Assembly: GCF_016907435.1 (NCBI RefSeq)
Contig: NZ_JAFBBZ010000001.1
Coordinates: forward strand, 4,216,001-4,280,000
Reading direction: 5' to 3'
Length of the DNA: 64,000 nt
From: Nocardioides salarius
GTDB lineage: Bacteria > Actinomycetota > Actinomycetes > Propionibacteriales > Nocardioidaceae
Shown: positions 52,601-60,712 of the stretch, in pieces
How the letters are laid out: each line of letters begins with the position of its first letter
How positions within the stretch are numbered: the stretch's first letter is position 1
Notes under the pieces: generated by a model
Seen by the model: the letters and a program-made list of their open reading frames with translations, nothing else
The model's database searches: none
Told to the model about the DNA's origin: nothing
Program-made: the position numbers and the translations under genes

Positions 52601-53141
52601 CTACGACGTCGCGAAGCTCCTGCCGGCGCTCGTCGCCCGCCGGTCGCTCGCCGACGCCGAGGACATCGGCGCCGTGCTCATCAGCCGCGTCCAGAAGGCA
52701 GCCCAACCAAGGCGCGGGAAGCGTCGCCCGTCCCCGAAGCTGGTCGTCGGCCTGATCCCGGTCGCAGACGGACCGATGAGTCCAGAGATGGCCGAGGTGC
52801 TGACCGAACTCGCGGACCTGATGGAAGGACGGGCGATGACGCTGGCCGAGCAGGCCGTCGAGGACAAGGCGCCGTGGCTGAAGCGACTCGGCACGCCGCC
52901 GACCACCGAGGCAAGTCGGGGTCCTTGGCTCCACGAGGTCAGGACGGTCGCTGCCTACCGTGACCGCTACAGGGTGCAGGGGCGCAGGACGTTGGGTGAG
53001 CCGAAGAACGAGGCGCAGAAGCTCGACGCTGCCCGCGCCGAGCAGGCGATCCGCCGCGCCAGAGCCATAGCTGAGGATGCTGCCAACGCGCAGGAGGGGC
53101 AAAGCCGCACCCTCGAATCACCGGGACGGGTGATCGCGTAG
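49611..53141 (+). CDS. MobF-family relaxase-helicase (TrwC/TraI-like)
   Basis: A 1,176-residue protein. The relaxase domain (about 1-330) has GFDFTFSVPKSVSALWGVAD, the metal-binding histidines in DPQLHTHVVISNKV (about 223-227) and tyrosines near the N-terminus (YLLKS, RYYTEEG) as nicking candidates. The helicase half is RecD/TraI-like: Walker A LLVGPAGAGKTTATHAL (about 549), Walker B LVIIDEATLAGT (about 623) and the late GYAVTAHRAQGMTVDTSRV motif (about 845). It nicks oriT, covalently leads the strand and unwinds DNA for transfer. GTG 49611, six bases after AGGAGG, is chosen; ATG 49614 is the alternative. The C-terminal 250 residues are charged and unrecognised. Confidence 0.92.
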   Translation: MMTVSMKVIRAGRGCDYLLKSVVRGDANMSDPNPVTRYYTEEGTPPGRWMGSALHAFGNGEIKRGDQVTPQQLQLLIGAGLDPVTGEKLGRSFPTFPPLQQRMAERMAELPADLTDEQRKEAFDQIKAEESAKASSGVAGFDFTFSVPKSVSALWGVADAGTQALIIDAHHQAVAEVLDFMEREVVCTRRGVAAGDGAVMQADIVGVAATAYDHWDSRLGDPQLHTHVVISNKVKTTEDGRWRSLDGRPLFEANVPISEHYNAVLADRMTRLFGIEWEQRERGAERNQAWELAPVPETLIREFSSRASHIDKEKDRLIAAYTERTGHRPSSAKVIQLRAKATLATRPEKEIHSLFDLTTEWRGRAQKILGRGAVDWAKEVTARPIARPTLRADDVSLDVIGEVAVSVVGAVEERRSTWKHWNLWAEASRQTMGWRFASAEDREAVVGVIVDAAKQESRPLTPPELVAVPETFRRADGTSRFRPRHSVVFTSEALLAAEDRLLTRSNDMTAPSVDLAVIERVTRKEHLLSAEQSETLASIAVSGRQVDLLVGPAGAGKTTATHALKTAWTKAHGKGSVVGLAPSAVAAEVLAEDLGIGCENTAKWLHEHDRGRSQFRKGQLVIIDEATLAGTLTLDRLTALAAHAGAKVVLVGDWAQLQSVDAGGAFCLLASARPDTPELTEVHRFTHEWEKTASLELRFGRAEVISTYMTKDRVQEGTTEEMMDAAYLAWAADVQEGRASILVAEAMDMVTRLNQRARADRIVANPVGDIEVNLADGTQASEGDLVITRHNDRRLHTLRGGWVRNGDRWTVTRVQRDGSMQVQRLGVDFGGTVTLPAAYVAEHVDLGYAVTAHRAQGMTVDTSRVVVTGSTTRENFYVSMTRGRDSNIAYVALDKPDEGHAPPESDEVSAHTVLYGVLQHLGGELSAHQMIEAEQERWSSIAQLAAEYETIGAVAQRDRWVAAIKNSGLTETQVEQVLSSQSFGPLTAELRRAESNHYDVAKLLPALVARRSLADAEDIGAVLISRVQKAAQPRRGKRRPSPKLVVGLIPVADGPMSPEMAEVLTELADLMEGRAMTLAEQAVEDKAPWLKRLGTPPTTEASRGPWLHEVRTVAAYRDRYRVQGRRTLGEPKNEAQKLDAARAEQAIRRARAIAEDAANAQEGQSRTLESPGRVIA

Positions 53142-53252
53142 CGGTACACACCGGCAGTTTCAGCCGGGTTATCCCCAGGAGGGGCGACGGTGCGCCCGTC
53201 CTGTCGAACCACCGGCGTAGGGAGGAGGTGAGCCCGACCGAAGGAGACCATC

Positions 53253-53585
53253 ATGCTCGCCGCACTCTGGACTCTCAGCGCCGCGATCCGCGGCTACCTC
53301 CGCTTCTACATGCCCACCAACCGCGCAGTCGACTGGTTGCGCTCGCCGCGCGGCCTCAAGTGGGCGATCCCCGTGGCCCTCGTCGCCACGCCCGCCTACC
53401 TCGGCCTGACCACCCTCGCCATCCAGGGAGCCGCCCGACCGAGCCTCGGCTGGCTCAACGTCCTGGTCTTCCTCTTCTTCTGGAACGCCGCCAAGTTCGC
53501 CTGGATGGCCGTCCTCAGCCTCCCGATGATTCTCGTACGGGCGATTCGTGATGTTCCGGTAGCCGGGCGCCCCGCTAGCAGGTGA
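53253..53585 (+). CDS. Small membrane protein downstream of the relaxase
   Basis: A 110-residue protein with two or three hydrophobic segments (GLKWAIPVALVATPAYLGLT, WLNVLVFLFFWNAAKFAWMA). GAAGGAG six bases upstream supports ATG 53253. Similar small proteins follow relaxase genes in related elements, with function unknown. It ends seven bases before the convergent stop of the Mrr-NACHT gene. Confidence 0.68.
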   Translation: MLAALWTLSAAIRGYLRFYMPTNRAVDWLRSPRGLKWAIPVALVATPAYLGLTTLAIQGAARPSLGWLNVLVFLFFWNAAKFAWMAVLSLPMILVRAIRDVPVAGRPASR

Positions 53586-53591
53586 ATCGCG

Positions 53592-54977
53592 CTACCGGTA
53601 ACTGGCAACCTGGTCGACCTGGAACCACTTCCCTGTACCGGCGATCTGTGCCAAGGACGTCACTCGTGCTTGGGCACCCGGCGCGCCACGGCGGACACCA
53701 CCCTGCTGTTGGTTTGGCGCGGACGGGGTGCGCTCCTGCCTGGGGAGGCGCGCTGCCAGCAGTTGTGCGCCGAGATCAGTTGTCGCGACGACATCGCTCC
53801 TGAAACTCGCGAGCAACCCCCACGAATTGAGTCGAATAGCCCGGTCTTGGAAGACCTGCTGCCGGGCTACAGGCAGGCTCGCCAAGGTCGACTCCCAGTC
53901 AGCAAACAGGGCCGCGATCACGTTCGGAGAGGCCTTGGCCCACAGCGCGAAGACCCACTCGGCCTGGGCGAGTTCGTCAACACACGCCGAGCGTTGTGCT
54001 CGCCACCACTGTTCGTCGTTGGCGTTGTGGCGAATCTGGGCGAGCAGGACAGCGGGGTGGCTGTTCGGGCCGAAGGCGGTTGGCCCGCGCTTCGTCGTGT
54101 GCCCAGCCTGGTGACCAGAGGCCGCGCCGAGGACCGCGATCTCCGAGGCTAGCCAGCATCTGCCCACGGCATCGAAGAGCGCAGTCGCCGTGTTTGACCA
54201 CGGGAATGTACTGCCATGTTCGCCGGACTTGAATCGACGCTTGGACGCGGCTGTAGCGATCGGAGCGTTGGTGCGCCGCAGTGCGCGGACCGCGTCCTGG
54301 CGTCGCTGTGTCATGTACGAGCTCTGGCCGGCGAAGCCGGCCTTGGACGTCGTGTGGAAGGTGTCCGGCGCGAGAGCGACCGCAACTTGGGCCGGCATCG
54401 AACGAACCGACGTGACGTAGGGGCATTCACCGTCGAAGACCCGCTGCAGTAGCAGCGTCTCGAGGGTGCCCCCTGGGGGCGGTATCAGGCCGGTGTTGAG
54501 CAGGATCTCGGCGCCACCATCGGCAAGGTCAACTCCATCGAGGGCGAGCGTCCGGCCTTCGGCTGCTTCGCATCCGGCACCAAGTACGAGCCACGCGCAC
54601 TCGTCGTTCTTGCCGACGGCGGCCCTGACCTGCTCCGACCACCACTGTGCGAACGCTCCGCGCTCTGAGAGGAGCTCGCGGAGGACGCGCACCCGTTGCC
54701 GGTTGCTGGAGTCTGCGGGGTTCTTGGCAATCGCCTCAGTCAGTCTCGTCCAGGTTGGGTTCGTCGACCGATCCGACGGCAGCTTCGGTAGCGGGAGGAT
54801 CTCCTTCCGGTCGAGTGCTGCTAGCAACATCTCTGAGCCTGTGTCGCTGCAGAGTTCGTCGAGAACCAGCGCGCCTTCGGCTGGTCGGCTGGCGAACACG
54901 CCGTCGGTGAGGAGCGTCCAACTTGCGATGTAGGGGTGCCGCGAAGGGCTTGTGGTGCGCAACTCCCGGATTGCGCC
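53592..54977 (-). pseudogene. Mrr-NACHT defence protein, C-terminal part (cut off by IS21)
   Basis: A C-terminal segment of 461 residues, open from the IS21 junction (GAIRELRTTSPSRHPYIASW) to the stop at 53592. It is helical with scattered Trp/Cys and no familiar motif, which fits the sensor region of STAND NTPases, where target recognition evolves fast. Joined to the NACHT part through the GGATA duplication the frame is continuous (GVFELS then GAIREL). Alone it has no start. Confidence 0.83.
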
Positions 54978-55054
54978 GGATATGTCAACGCCGGCCGAAA
55001 ACTGACCCCCTTTTGCCGATCGAAAGTTGACCCCCTTCGAGCGGTTTGTTGGTG

Positions 55055-55867
55055 CTAGGTGGTCTTGGTGTGGCTTGCCGGGGGTGGCCCGGTTCGGTGT
55101 CCGCGGGTGCGGTACGACTCGCCGTCCAGGGCGATGACCTGGGCGTGGTGGACGAGGCGGTCGATGGTGGCTGCGGCGACGACGTCGTCGCCGAGGGTCT
55201 CGCCCCAGCGTGAGAACGCCAGGTTCGAGGTGACCACGACCGAGCCGGTCTCGTAGCGGCTGGCGATGAGCTGGAAGAACAGCGACGCGGCTGCGGTGTC
55301 GAAGGGCAGGTAGCCGACCTCGTCGATGACCAGCAGCCGGTAGCGGTTGAGCTTGCGCAGCTCGCGCTCGAGGTTGCCTTGCTCGTGGGCGGCGGCCAGG
55401 CGGTTGATCCACCCGGTCGCGGAGTCGAACGCAACTGGGTAGGACGCCTCGGCGGCCTTGATCGCCAGCGCGATCGCCAGGTGCGTCTTCCCGGTCCCGG
55501 GCGGCCCGAGGAGCACGACGTTGTCGCGTTTGGCGATGAACGTGGTGGTGGCCAGGTGCGCGACCAGGTCGCGGGTCGCTGCCGGGACGTGGTCGAAGGT
55601 GAAGTCCTCGATGGTCTTGATCGCGGGGAAGTGCGCGGCAGCGATCCGCATCCGGGTCCCGTTCGCGGTGCGTGAGGCGACCTGGCGGCCGAGCACGGCC
55701 GCGAGGTACTCCTCGTGCGACCAGCCCTCGGCGCGGGCTTGGTCGCCCAGGACGGCGAAGGTCTCGTTGATCACCGGGGTCTTGAGCTCACGAGCCAGGA
55801 ACGCGACCTCGCTGAGCAGCTCGCTGCCGGCGACCCTGCCGGTGACCTTGCCAGGGGATGTCGTCAT
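55055..55867 (-). CDS. istB: IS21-family IstB ATPase
   Basis: A 270-residue DnaA/DnaC-like AAA protein: Walker A VVLLGPPGTGKTHLAIALAI, Walker B RLLVIDEVGYLPFD and a later VVTSNLAFSRWGE sensor region. IstB assists the transposase in target selection. ATG 55867 overlaps the istA stop (ATGA). Confidence 0.93.
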   Translation of the reverse strand: MTTSPGKVTGRVAGSELLSEVAFLARELKTPVINETFAVLGDQARAEGWSHEEYLAAVLGRQVASRTANGTRMRIAAAHFPAIKTIEDFTFDHVPAATRDLVAHLATTTFIAKRDNVVLLGPPGTGKTHLAIALAIKAAEASYPVAFDSATGWINRLAAAHEQGNLERELRKLNRYRLLVIDEVGYLPFDTAAASLFFQLIASRYETGSVVVTSNLAFSRWGETLGDDVVAAATIDRLVHHAQVIALDGESYRTRGHRTGPPPASHTKTT

Positions 55868-57183
55868 CGCACGACCTCCAGGCTCGCTCGTGCAGCGAGA
55901 GCCGCTTCGTCGGTGATCGCCGGGGTCAGGTCGAACAGCGCGTCGTAGTCGCTCAACGCCCGCACACCCACGACCGCCCCCACCCCGTTCGCCGACCTCA
56001 TGGCGGGGCCCCGCATCGCAGCGGTGCGGGCCTGGAAGGCGCTGCGCAGCCCGGCCGCGGTGTCGACGTGGGCCGGGTCGGTGATCGTCTGATGGGTCGA
56101 CCAGCACCGCTGGTGGACTCCCACGCTCGTGCCCGCGCAGGTGATGGTGACGGTGTCCAGGCCGGCGTGGACATCGACGAACCGGCCGATCACGGCCGGG
56201 TCGACCGAGTAGTCGTTCCCGGCGACGCGCACGTAGTAGTCGCGACCCAGCCGGACCCGCACGGTGGTGCCCACCGACGGCGCGACCGGCGGCAGGGCCC
56301 CCATCGCGGCGACATCGGCCGCGACCCTGACACCGGGCTGCTGGCCAGTGCGGCGCAGCACCCGAGCGTTCGCGCGCGGCAACCAGCTGGTGAGCTGAGT
56401 GTTGTAGTCGCCCGGGGAGTCGAACTCACGTCCCGGCATGAAGGAGGTCTCCAGGAACCCGTTGGCCCGTTCCACGATCCCCTTGGCTTCGGGGTCACGT
56501 GCCGCGGTCTGATAGATCCGGGTGCCCAGCGTGCCGGCGAACGACCTGGCGCCCAGGGTCAGGCGGTGGTGCTGGCCGATGCCGGCCTCGTTGTCCCACA
56601 CCAGCATCTTCGGGACCCCGCCCAGGCCCGACAGGAGCTGCCACATCCCGGCCACCAGGTCGCCGGTCTTCCTGGACGGCAGCAGCGTGGCCATGATGAA
56701 CCCCGAGAACGCCGCGACCATCGTCAACACCGGCAGGTCCACCGCGGGCCGCCCGCCCACCCAGGCCGCGGTCTTGGACCCAGCGTGGACGTCGACGGGG
56801 ATGACCTTGCCGGGGAACCACAGGTCGCACTGCACGATCTCTCCAGCGACATAGCTCGTGCGGTCAGCAGGATCGCCCGGGGCGTACAGCGGACGCAGTT
56901 GAGCGACCCTGGCCCGCAGCACCGAGGACGAGTTCGCCCACCCGATCCGCTCCGCGATCACCGTGGCCGGCATCGAGGGGAACTCCGCCAGCAACGCACG
57001 AATCCGCGGCTCGTGGGCATCGAGCATCGAGCCCGCCGGAGCCCGCTTGTACCTCGGCGGCGTATCCGAGGCCAACGCGGCACGCACCGTGTTCCTCGCC
57101 AACCCCGTCTTGCGAACAATCGCCTTGATGCTCATTTTCTCCGACTTGTGCAGCCGTCGAATCTCAGCCCAGTCCTCAGTCAT
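55864..57183 (-). CDS. istA: IS21-family IstA transposase
   Basis: A 439-residue transposase: N-terminal HTH (SIKAIVRKTGLARNTVRAAL), integrase core with D in GEIVQCDLWFPGKVIP, D in KMLVWDNEAGIG and E in EAKGIVERANGFLE, and a C-terminal beta-rich end. All three catalytic residues are present. Confidence 0.93.
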   Translation of the reverse strand: MTEDWAEIRRLHKSEKMSIKAIVRKTGLARNTVRAALASDTPPRYKRAPAGSMLDAHEPRIRALLAEFPSMPATVIAERIGWANSSSVLRARVAQLRPLYAPGDPADRTSYVAGEIVQCDLWFPGKVIPVDVHAGSKTAAWVGGRPAVDLPVLTMVAAFSGFIMATLLPSRKTGDLVAGMWQLLSGLGGVPKMLVWDNEAGIGQHHRLTLGARSFAGTLGTRIYQTAARDPEAKGIVERANGFLETSFMPGREFDSPGDYNTQLTSWLPRANARVLRRTGQQPGVRVAADVAAMGALPPVAPSVGTTVRVRLGRDYYVRVAGNDYSVDPAVIGRFVDVHAGLDTVTITCAGTSVGVHQRCWSTHQTITDPAHVDTAAGLRSAFQARTAAMRGPAMRSANGVGAVVGVRALSDYDALFDLTPAITDEAALAARASLEVVR

Positions 57184-57258
57184 GATCACTCCCTCACAGT
57201 GCCGAGGGGGTCAGGATTCGATCGGCACCAGGGGGTCAGGATTCACCCGGCAGCGACA

Positions 57259-58995
57259 GGATAGTTCAAAGACGCCGCTCGGCGGTGCGTTGCCTGCGTA
57301 GAAGCGTGCCGTGTTCAGCCAGTAGGGACGCTGGAGAAGTTCGCGGAAGACAGTGGTTCTGTCGAAGTTGCGGTCGCCTTCACCTGCGAAGTCATAGAGG
57401 AACCGCGCGGCGAAGTACTCCCGAAGGGAAACAACCTCGAACCCGTAGACGCCCTGTTCCTTGCTGGTGATCGCCCACAAGCGGTCCGTGGCCGCCTCGA
57501 ACAGCTCGTCGACGACCGACTCCGGTCGCCGGTAGGTGCGCTGGAACTGGCGCATCGCGGCGTCCAACTCAGCCGCTTGCATGCGTCCGTTGAGGCTGTG
57601 TTGCTCGCTCCGTGACTGCAGGTACCAGCCGAGGAACGGAATGATCTCCATGAGTTCGCTTCGGTACTTGCGCACCGATTCGGGGTGCTTGTTCGACTCC
57701 CTGTCCAGCAGGAGCTCCAAGTAACCGTCGTACAACTGCGTCCGCTGGGTTGGGGTTGCCAGCCCGCGCTTGTGGAGCAGCTCGATGAGGATCGTAAGTT
57801 GCATCGGGTTGCCAGCTAGCTCCCCGATGTAAGGCTCACGAGTCTTTTCGTCGAAAGTCGAGCGCAACAAACGACCGTCCCGGCCACGAATGTCCCGGAT
57901 GGCACACCACTTGCGGAGGTACTCCCTGCGCTGATCTCGGTCGAGCTGATTGAGGACCAGCACTTCGAAGAGCTCAGCCGACGGCTCGGGCAGCTCGCCG
58001 GCACTCGGACGAGTCGTGACGACGACGCGAGGCGGCACAGCGTAGGACTTGCCACGTCCACAGAAGGTGTCGATCGCCTTGACCACGCGTTCGCGATCCT
58101 TGGCACTGCCGACCTCGTCCAGGCCGTCCATGACGACGAGCGATGGCACGCGATCGAAGAGCGCCTGGACTTCAGCTGCGGTCACGTTGCCACGTCCGCT
58201 CGCGTGGCTCATCAGCTCGGCCAGGAAGCACTCGATCGTGCTCTGCGCCGCCGGCCGTGTCTTGCCCCTTGGCTTCTTGTGGCGCTCCGATGCTGGGTCA
58301 AAGACGTCGATACCGCGGATCCACATCGCGTAGTCGCTGAGATCGAAGCGCACTGGAAAGCGGGGCTTGTCGGTGGTGAGCAAACCAGGCGGCTTGGTGG
58401 CGCGGGATGTGAAGGCCGCTCGGTGCGCCTGGCAGACGAACTGGCTAAGCGTTGACTTCCCCTGACCGGGCGCACCCCGCACGAGGGTGAATGGCAGTCC
58501 CTCCTTGAGGAGGTAGGCCGCCGTTCCGCCGAGTCGTGCTTGGCCCGGGACGTCCGGCGGTGGAGCAAGTGCATGCCGGGGTGCGGGACGACCCGGTCGG
58601 CCACCACGAGGGATGCGCTCCGCCGCGCCCCGCGGCCCTCGAAGGCGATCTGAGGTGACATCGACATACAGCTCCGCAACTGGCTCACGGTCTATATCGA
58701 CCTGGCTGAACTTCACCCGCTCGTCCTCGCCCCATTGGGCTGCGGCAACCTTGCGCACGAGGTCACGCAGGCCCTTGTCGCGCTTCGACTCGTAGTGTTC
58801 GTCGATGAGGTAGCGGATGAGATCCCAGCCCGCGAGCATGTCGGCGTACGCCCACTTCGTTTCGGTCGGGGCGGAGTCGACCATGGCGTCGACGCTCTCT
58901 CTCCAGATGCATTGCATCTGGATGCCGTAGTCGGCACTGAGAGCGCCCAGCTCACTATCGAGCTGGTCGAATGTTCCAGTGCCGGCCTTGCCTGT
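57259..58995 (-). pseudogene. Mrr-NACHT defence protein, NACHT ATPase part (between IS21 and IS481)
   Basis: 579 codons from the IS481 side (TGKAGTGTFDQLD) to the IS21 side (GVFELS). The NACHT domain has Walker A FTLVRGAPGQGKSTLSQFVC (about residue 278 of the rebuilt protein), Walker B SLVVMDGLDEVGS (about 390), RVVVTTRPSAGE after it and, near the end, GFEVVSLREYFAARFLYDFA, the usual NACHT-associated helix. Such STAND NTPases oligomerise on sensing phage and activate the N-terminal effector. Broken at both ends, it has no natural start or stop here. Confidence 0.86.
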
Positions 58996-58996
58996 A

Positions 58997-60007
58997 CTAG
59001 GTGTGATGCCCAGCCAGGTTGTCCAACCTGGTGATGGGGGCTGCCTTCCCGATTGCTGAGTGGGGCCGGTGGTGGTTGTACTCGTGGATCCATCCTGGCA
59101 GAGCCGCGAGGCGGGCTGATTCGGAGTTGTAGAACTTCTTGAAGGCCCAGCCCTCGGCCAGGGTCCGGTGGAAGCGTTCGATCTTCCCGTTCGTCTGGGG
59201 TCGGTAGGGCCGGGTCTTCTTAGGTGTGATGCCGAGTTCGGTGCAGGTGTCGCGCCACAGGTGCGATCGGTAGCAGCTGCCGTTGTCGGAGAGCACTCGC
59301 CGGACGGTGACGCCGCGCTGAGCGAACCAAGCAGTCGCGTTCTTGAGGACCTGGGTTGCGGTCTCCTTGGTCTCGTCGTCGTGGGCCTCGACGTAGGCCA
59401 CGCGGGAGTGGTCATCGATCACGGTGTGCAGGTAGCAGGTTCCGATCAACGGGTTGTGCCACTTGTTCTTGGCCGCGCCGGTGCGCTCCACGGTCGCCGA
59501 ACGGTTCTTGCCGCCTTGCTGACGCCCCACGTAGCGCCATCCGCCACCGTCAGGGACCCGGCCCAGCTTCTTGACGTCGACGTGGATCAGGTCGCCGGGC
59601 CGTTCGTGCTCGTAGCGCCGGATGGGCTCACCGGTGGCGCGGTCGATGTGGGTGAGTCGGTTGATGCGGCACCGGACCAAGACTGCGTGCACGGTCGAGG
59701 CCGGCATGCCCAGCTTGTCGCCGATCGCGATGGGGCCGAGGCGTTGCTTCCAGCGCAGGTGCACGATCTTGCGTACCACCGGGGTCGATGTCCGGTTCGG
59801 CTGATGACGTGGGGCCGAGGACCGGTCGTGCATGCCGTCCGGGCCTTCGGCTCGGTATCGCTCGGCCCACTTCTTCGCGGTGCGCCAGGAGACGTCGTAG
59901 CGCTCGGCCGCGCGAGCGGGCGGCCAACCGTGCTCGACGACCAGGCGTGCGAGTCGGAGCCGGGCGCGAGGGGTCAGGGCAGCATTGGCATGGGTAGCGT
60001 GGGACAC
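58997..60007 (-). CDS. IS481-family transposase
   Basis: A 336-residue transposase: N-terminal HTH pair (RARLRLARLVVEHGWPPARA; YDVSWRTAKKWAERYRAEG) and integrase core with D in DLIHVDVKKLG, D in VRRVLSDNGSCYRS and E in QTNGKIERFHRTLAEGW. GTG 60007 has AAGGAGG upstream and is preferred to 60049. The coding frame runs through the end of the element; the stop TAG (58997-58999) lies in the duplicated target, so the terminal residues are set by the insertion site. Confidence 0.9.
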   Translation of the reverse strand: MSHATHANAALTPRARLRLARLVVEHGWPPARAAERYDVSWRTAKKWAERYRAEGPDGMHDRSSAPRHQPNRTSTPVVRKIVHLRWKQRLGPIAIGDKLGMPASTVHAVLVRCRINRLTHIDRATGEPIRRYEHERPGDLIHVDVKKLGRVPDGGGWRYVGRQQGGKNRSATVERTGAAKNKWHNPLIGTCYLHTVIDDHSRVAYVEAHDDETKETATQVLKNATAWFAQRGVTVRRVLSDNGSCYRSHLWRDTCTELGITPKKTRPYRPQTNGKIERFHRTLAEGWAFKKFYNSESARLAALPGWIHEYNHHRPHSAIGKAAPITRLDNLAGHHT

Positions 60008-60130
60008 GAAGGCCTCCTTGGTGGCGGAGCGGTTTCTAGACAGCTCCACTCCACACCGGGGAGGCCTTCGTCCATCTACATGTCAGACCGTGTCGTAGCA
60101 GGATCTCGACCAACGTGCCTGGGCATCACA
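59002..60130 (-). mobile_element. IS481-family insertion sequence (1129 bp)
   Basis: The terminal repeats are TGTGATGCCCAG at the left and its reverse complement CTGGGCATCACA at the right. It is flanked by the 6-bp duplication ACTAGG (58996-59001 and 60131-60136). A further tandem ACTAGGC copy adjoins the right side (60138-60144). It interrupts the Mrr-NACHT gene near codon 105. Confidence 0.92.
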
Positions 60131-60131
60131 A

Positions 60132-60452
60132 CTAGGCACTAGGCACGTTTGTGACCAGGAAGTACTGCTTCGCCCCCTCCGTAACTAACCGTCGGATGTT
60201 CGGCTCCTCGGCAACAACGGCGGCCCTGAGGGCGTCAACCGGCTTCTTCTCCCGCCCGTTGACCGACCACTTCACCTGGTAGATCAGGAGGTCTTTGCCG
60301 GAGCGACGGATGCCGTCGCGCCCACCGTCTGCTTGGCGGAGCGGGAGCGGATAAAAGTCGGTGTAGCGCTCGGTGAGCAGTGCGTTCACGAGGAGCTGGA
60401 AGTCGTCGTCGCCCAAGCGCTCGTACAGGTACTTGAAACGGCTCTCGGGCAT
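60132..60452 (-). pseudogene. Mrr-NACHT defence protein, N-terminal Mrr-like nuclease part
   Basis: The start of the gene: AAGGAG five bases before ATG 60452. The 106 residues encode an Mrr/PD-(D/E)XK fold: FQLLVNALLTERY helix, then QADGGRDGIRRSGKDLLIYQ with VKW, giving D46...Q59-x-K61, the Q-x-K variant typical of Mrr. It ends FLVTNVPSA at a stop made by the duplicated ACTAGG bases. Removing the IS and the extra 7-bp copy joins NVPS to TGKAGTGT in frame. The truncated domain might still fold, but lacks its NACHT control. Confidence 0.83.
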
Positions 60453-60712
60453 GTCGACTCCTTTGGATGCCCTCCAATCATGACTGGAGGTGCCGACAGT
60501 CTTCGTAGGCGACACGCGGCCCGCTGACCCGCCCGCCTCCCGGGCGCGTCCTGTGTCGCACTGCGTCCCGCCAGTTGGCGTGCCGATCCGCTGGCGTTGG
60601 TCACCTTCGTCGGAGGCGATCGCTAGGGTCAGGGTTGCGGCCGACGGAGACCTATGTCATTCTTCTTGGCTTTTCCCAATCGAGATCGAACAGATGAAAG
60701 GAGACCACCAAC

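Larger units (their letters stand above)
54983..57258 (-). mobile_element. IS21-family insertion sequence (2276 bp)
   Basis: The ends are TGTC...GCCGG repeats, each followed by two copies of a block with CTGACCCCC or a close variant (left at 55003 and 55029; right at about 57207 and 57229), as usual for IS21. It is flanked by the 5-bp duplication GGATA (54978-54982 and 57259-57263). It carries istA and istB, both intact. Confidence 0.93.

Noticed and set aside
55858..57264. 468-codon plus-strand frame across IS21
   Set aside because: Antisense to istA, which is intact with its catalytic residues.
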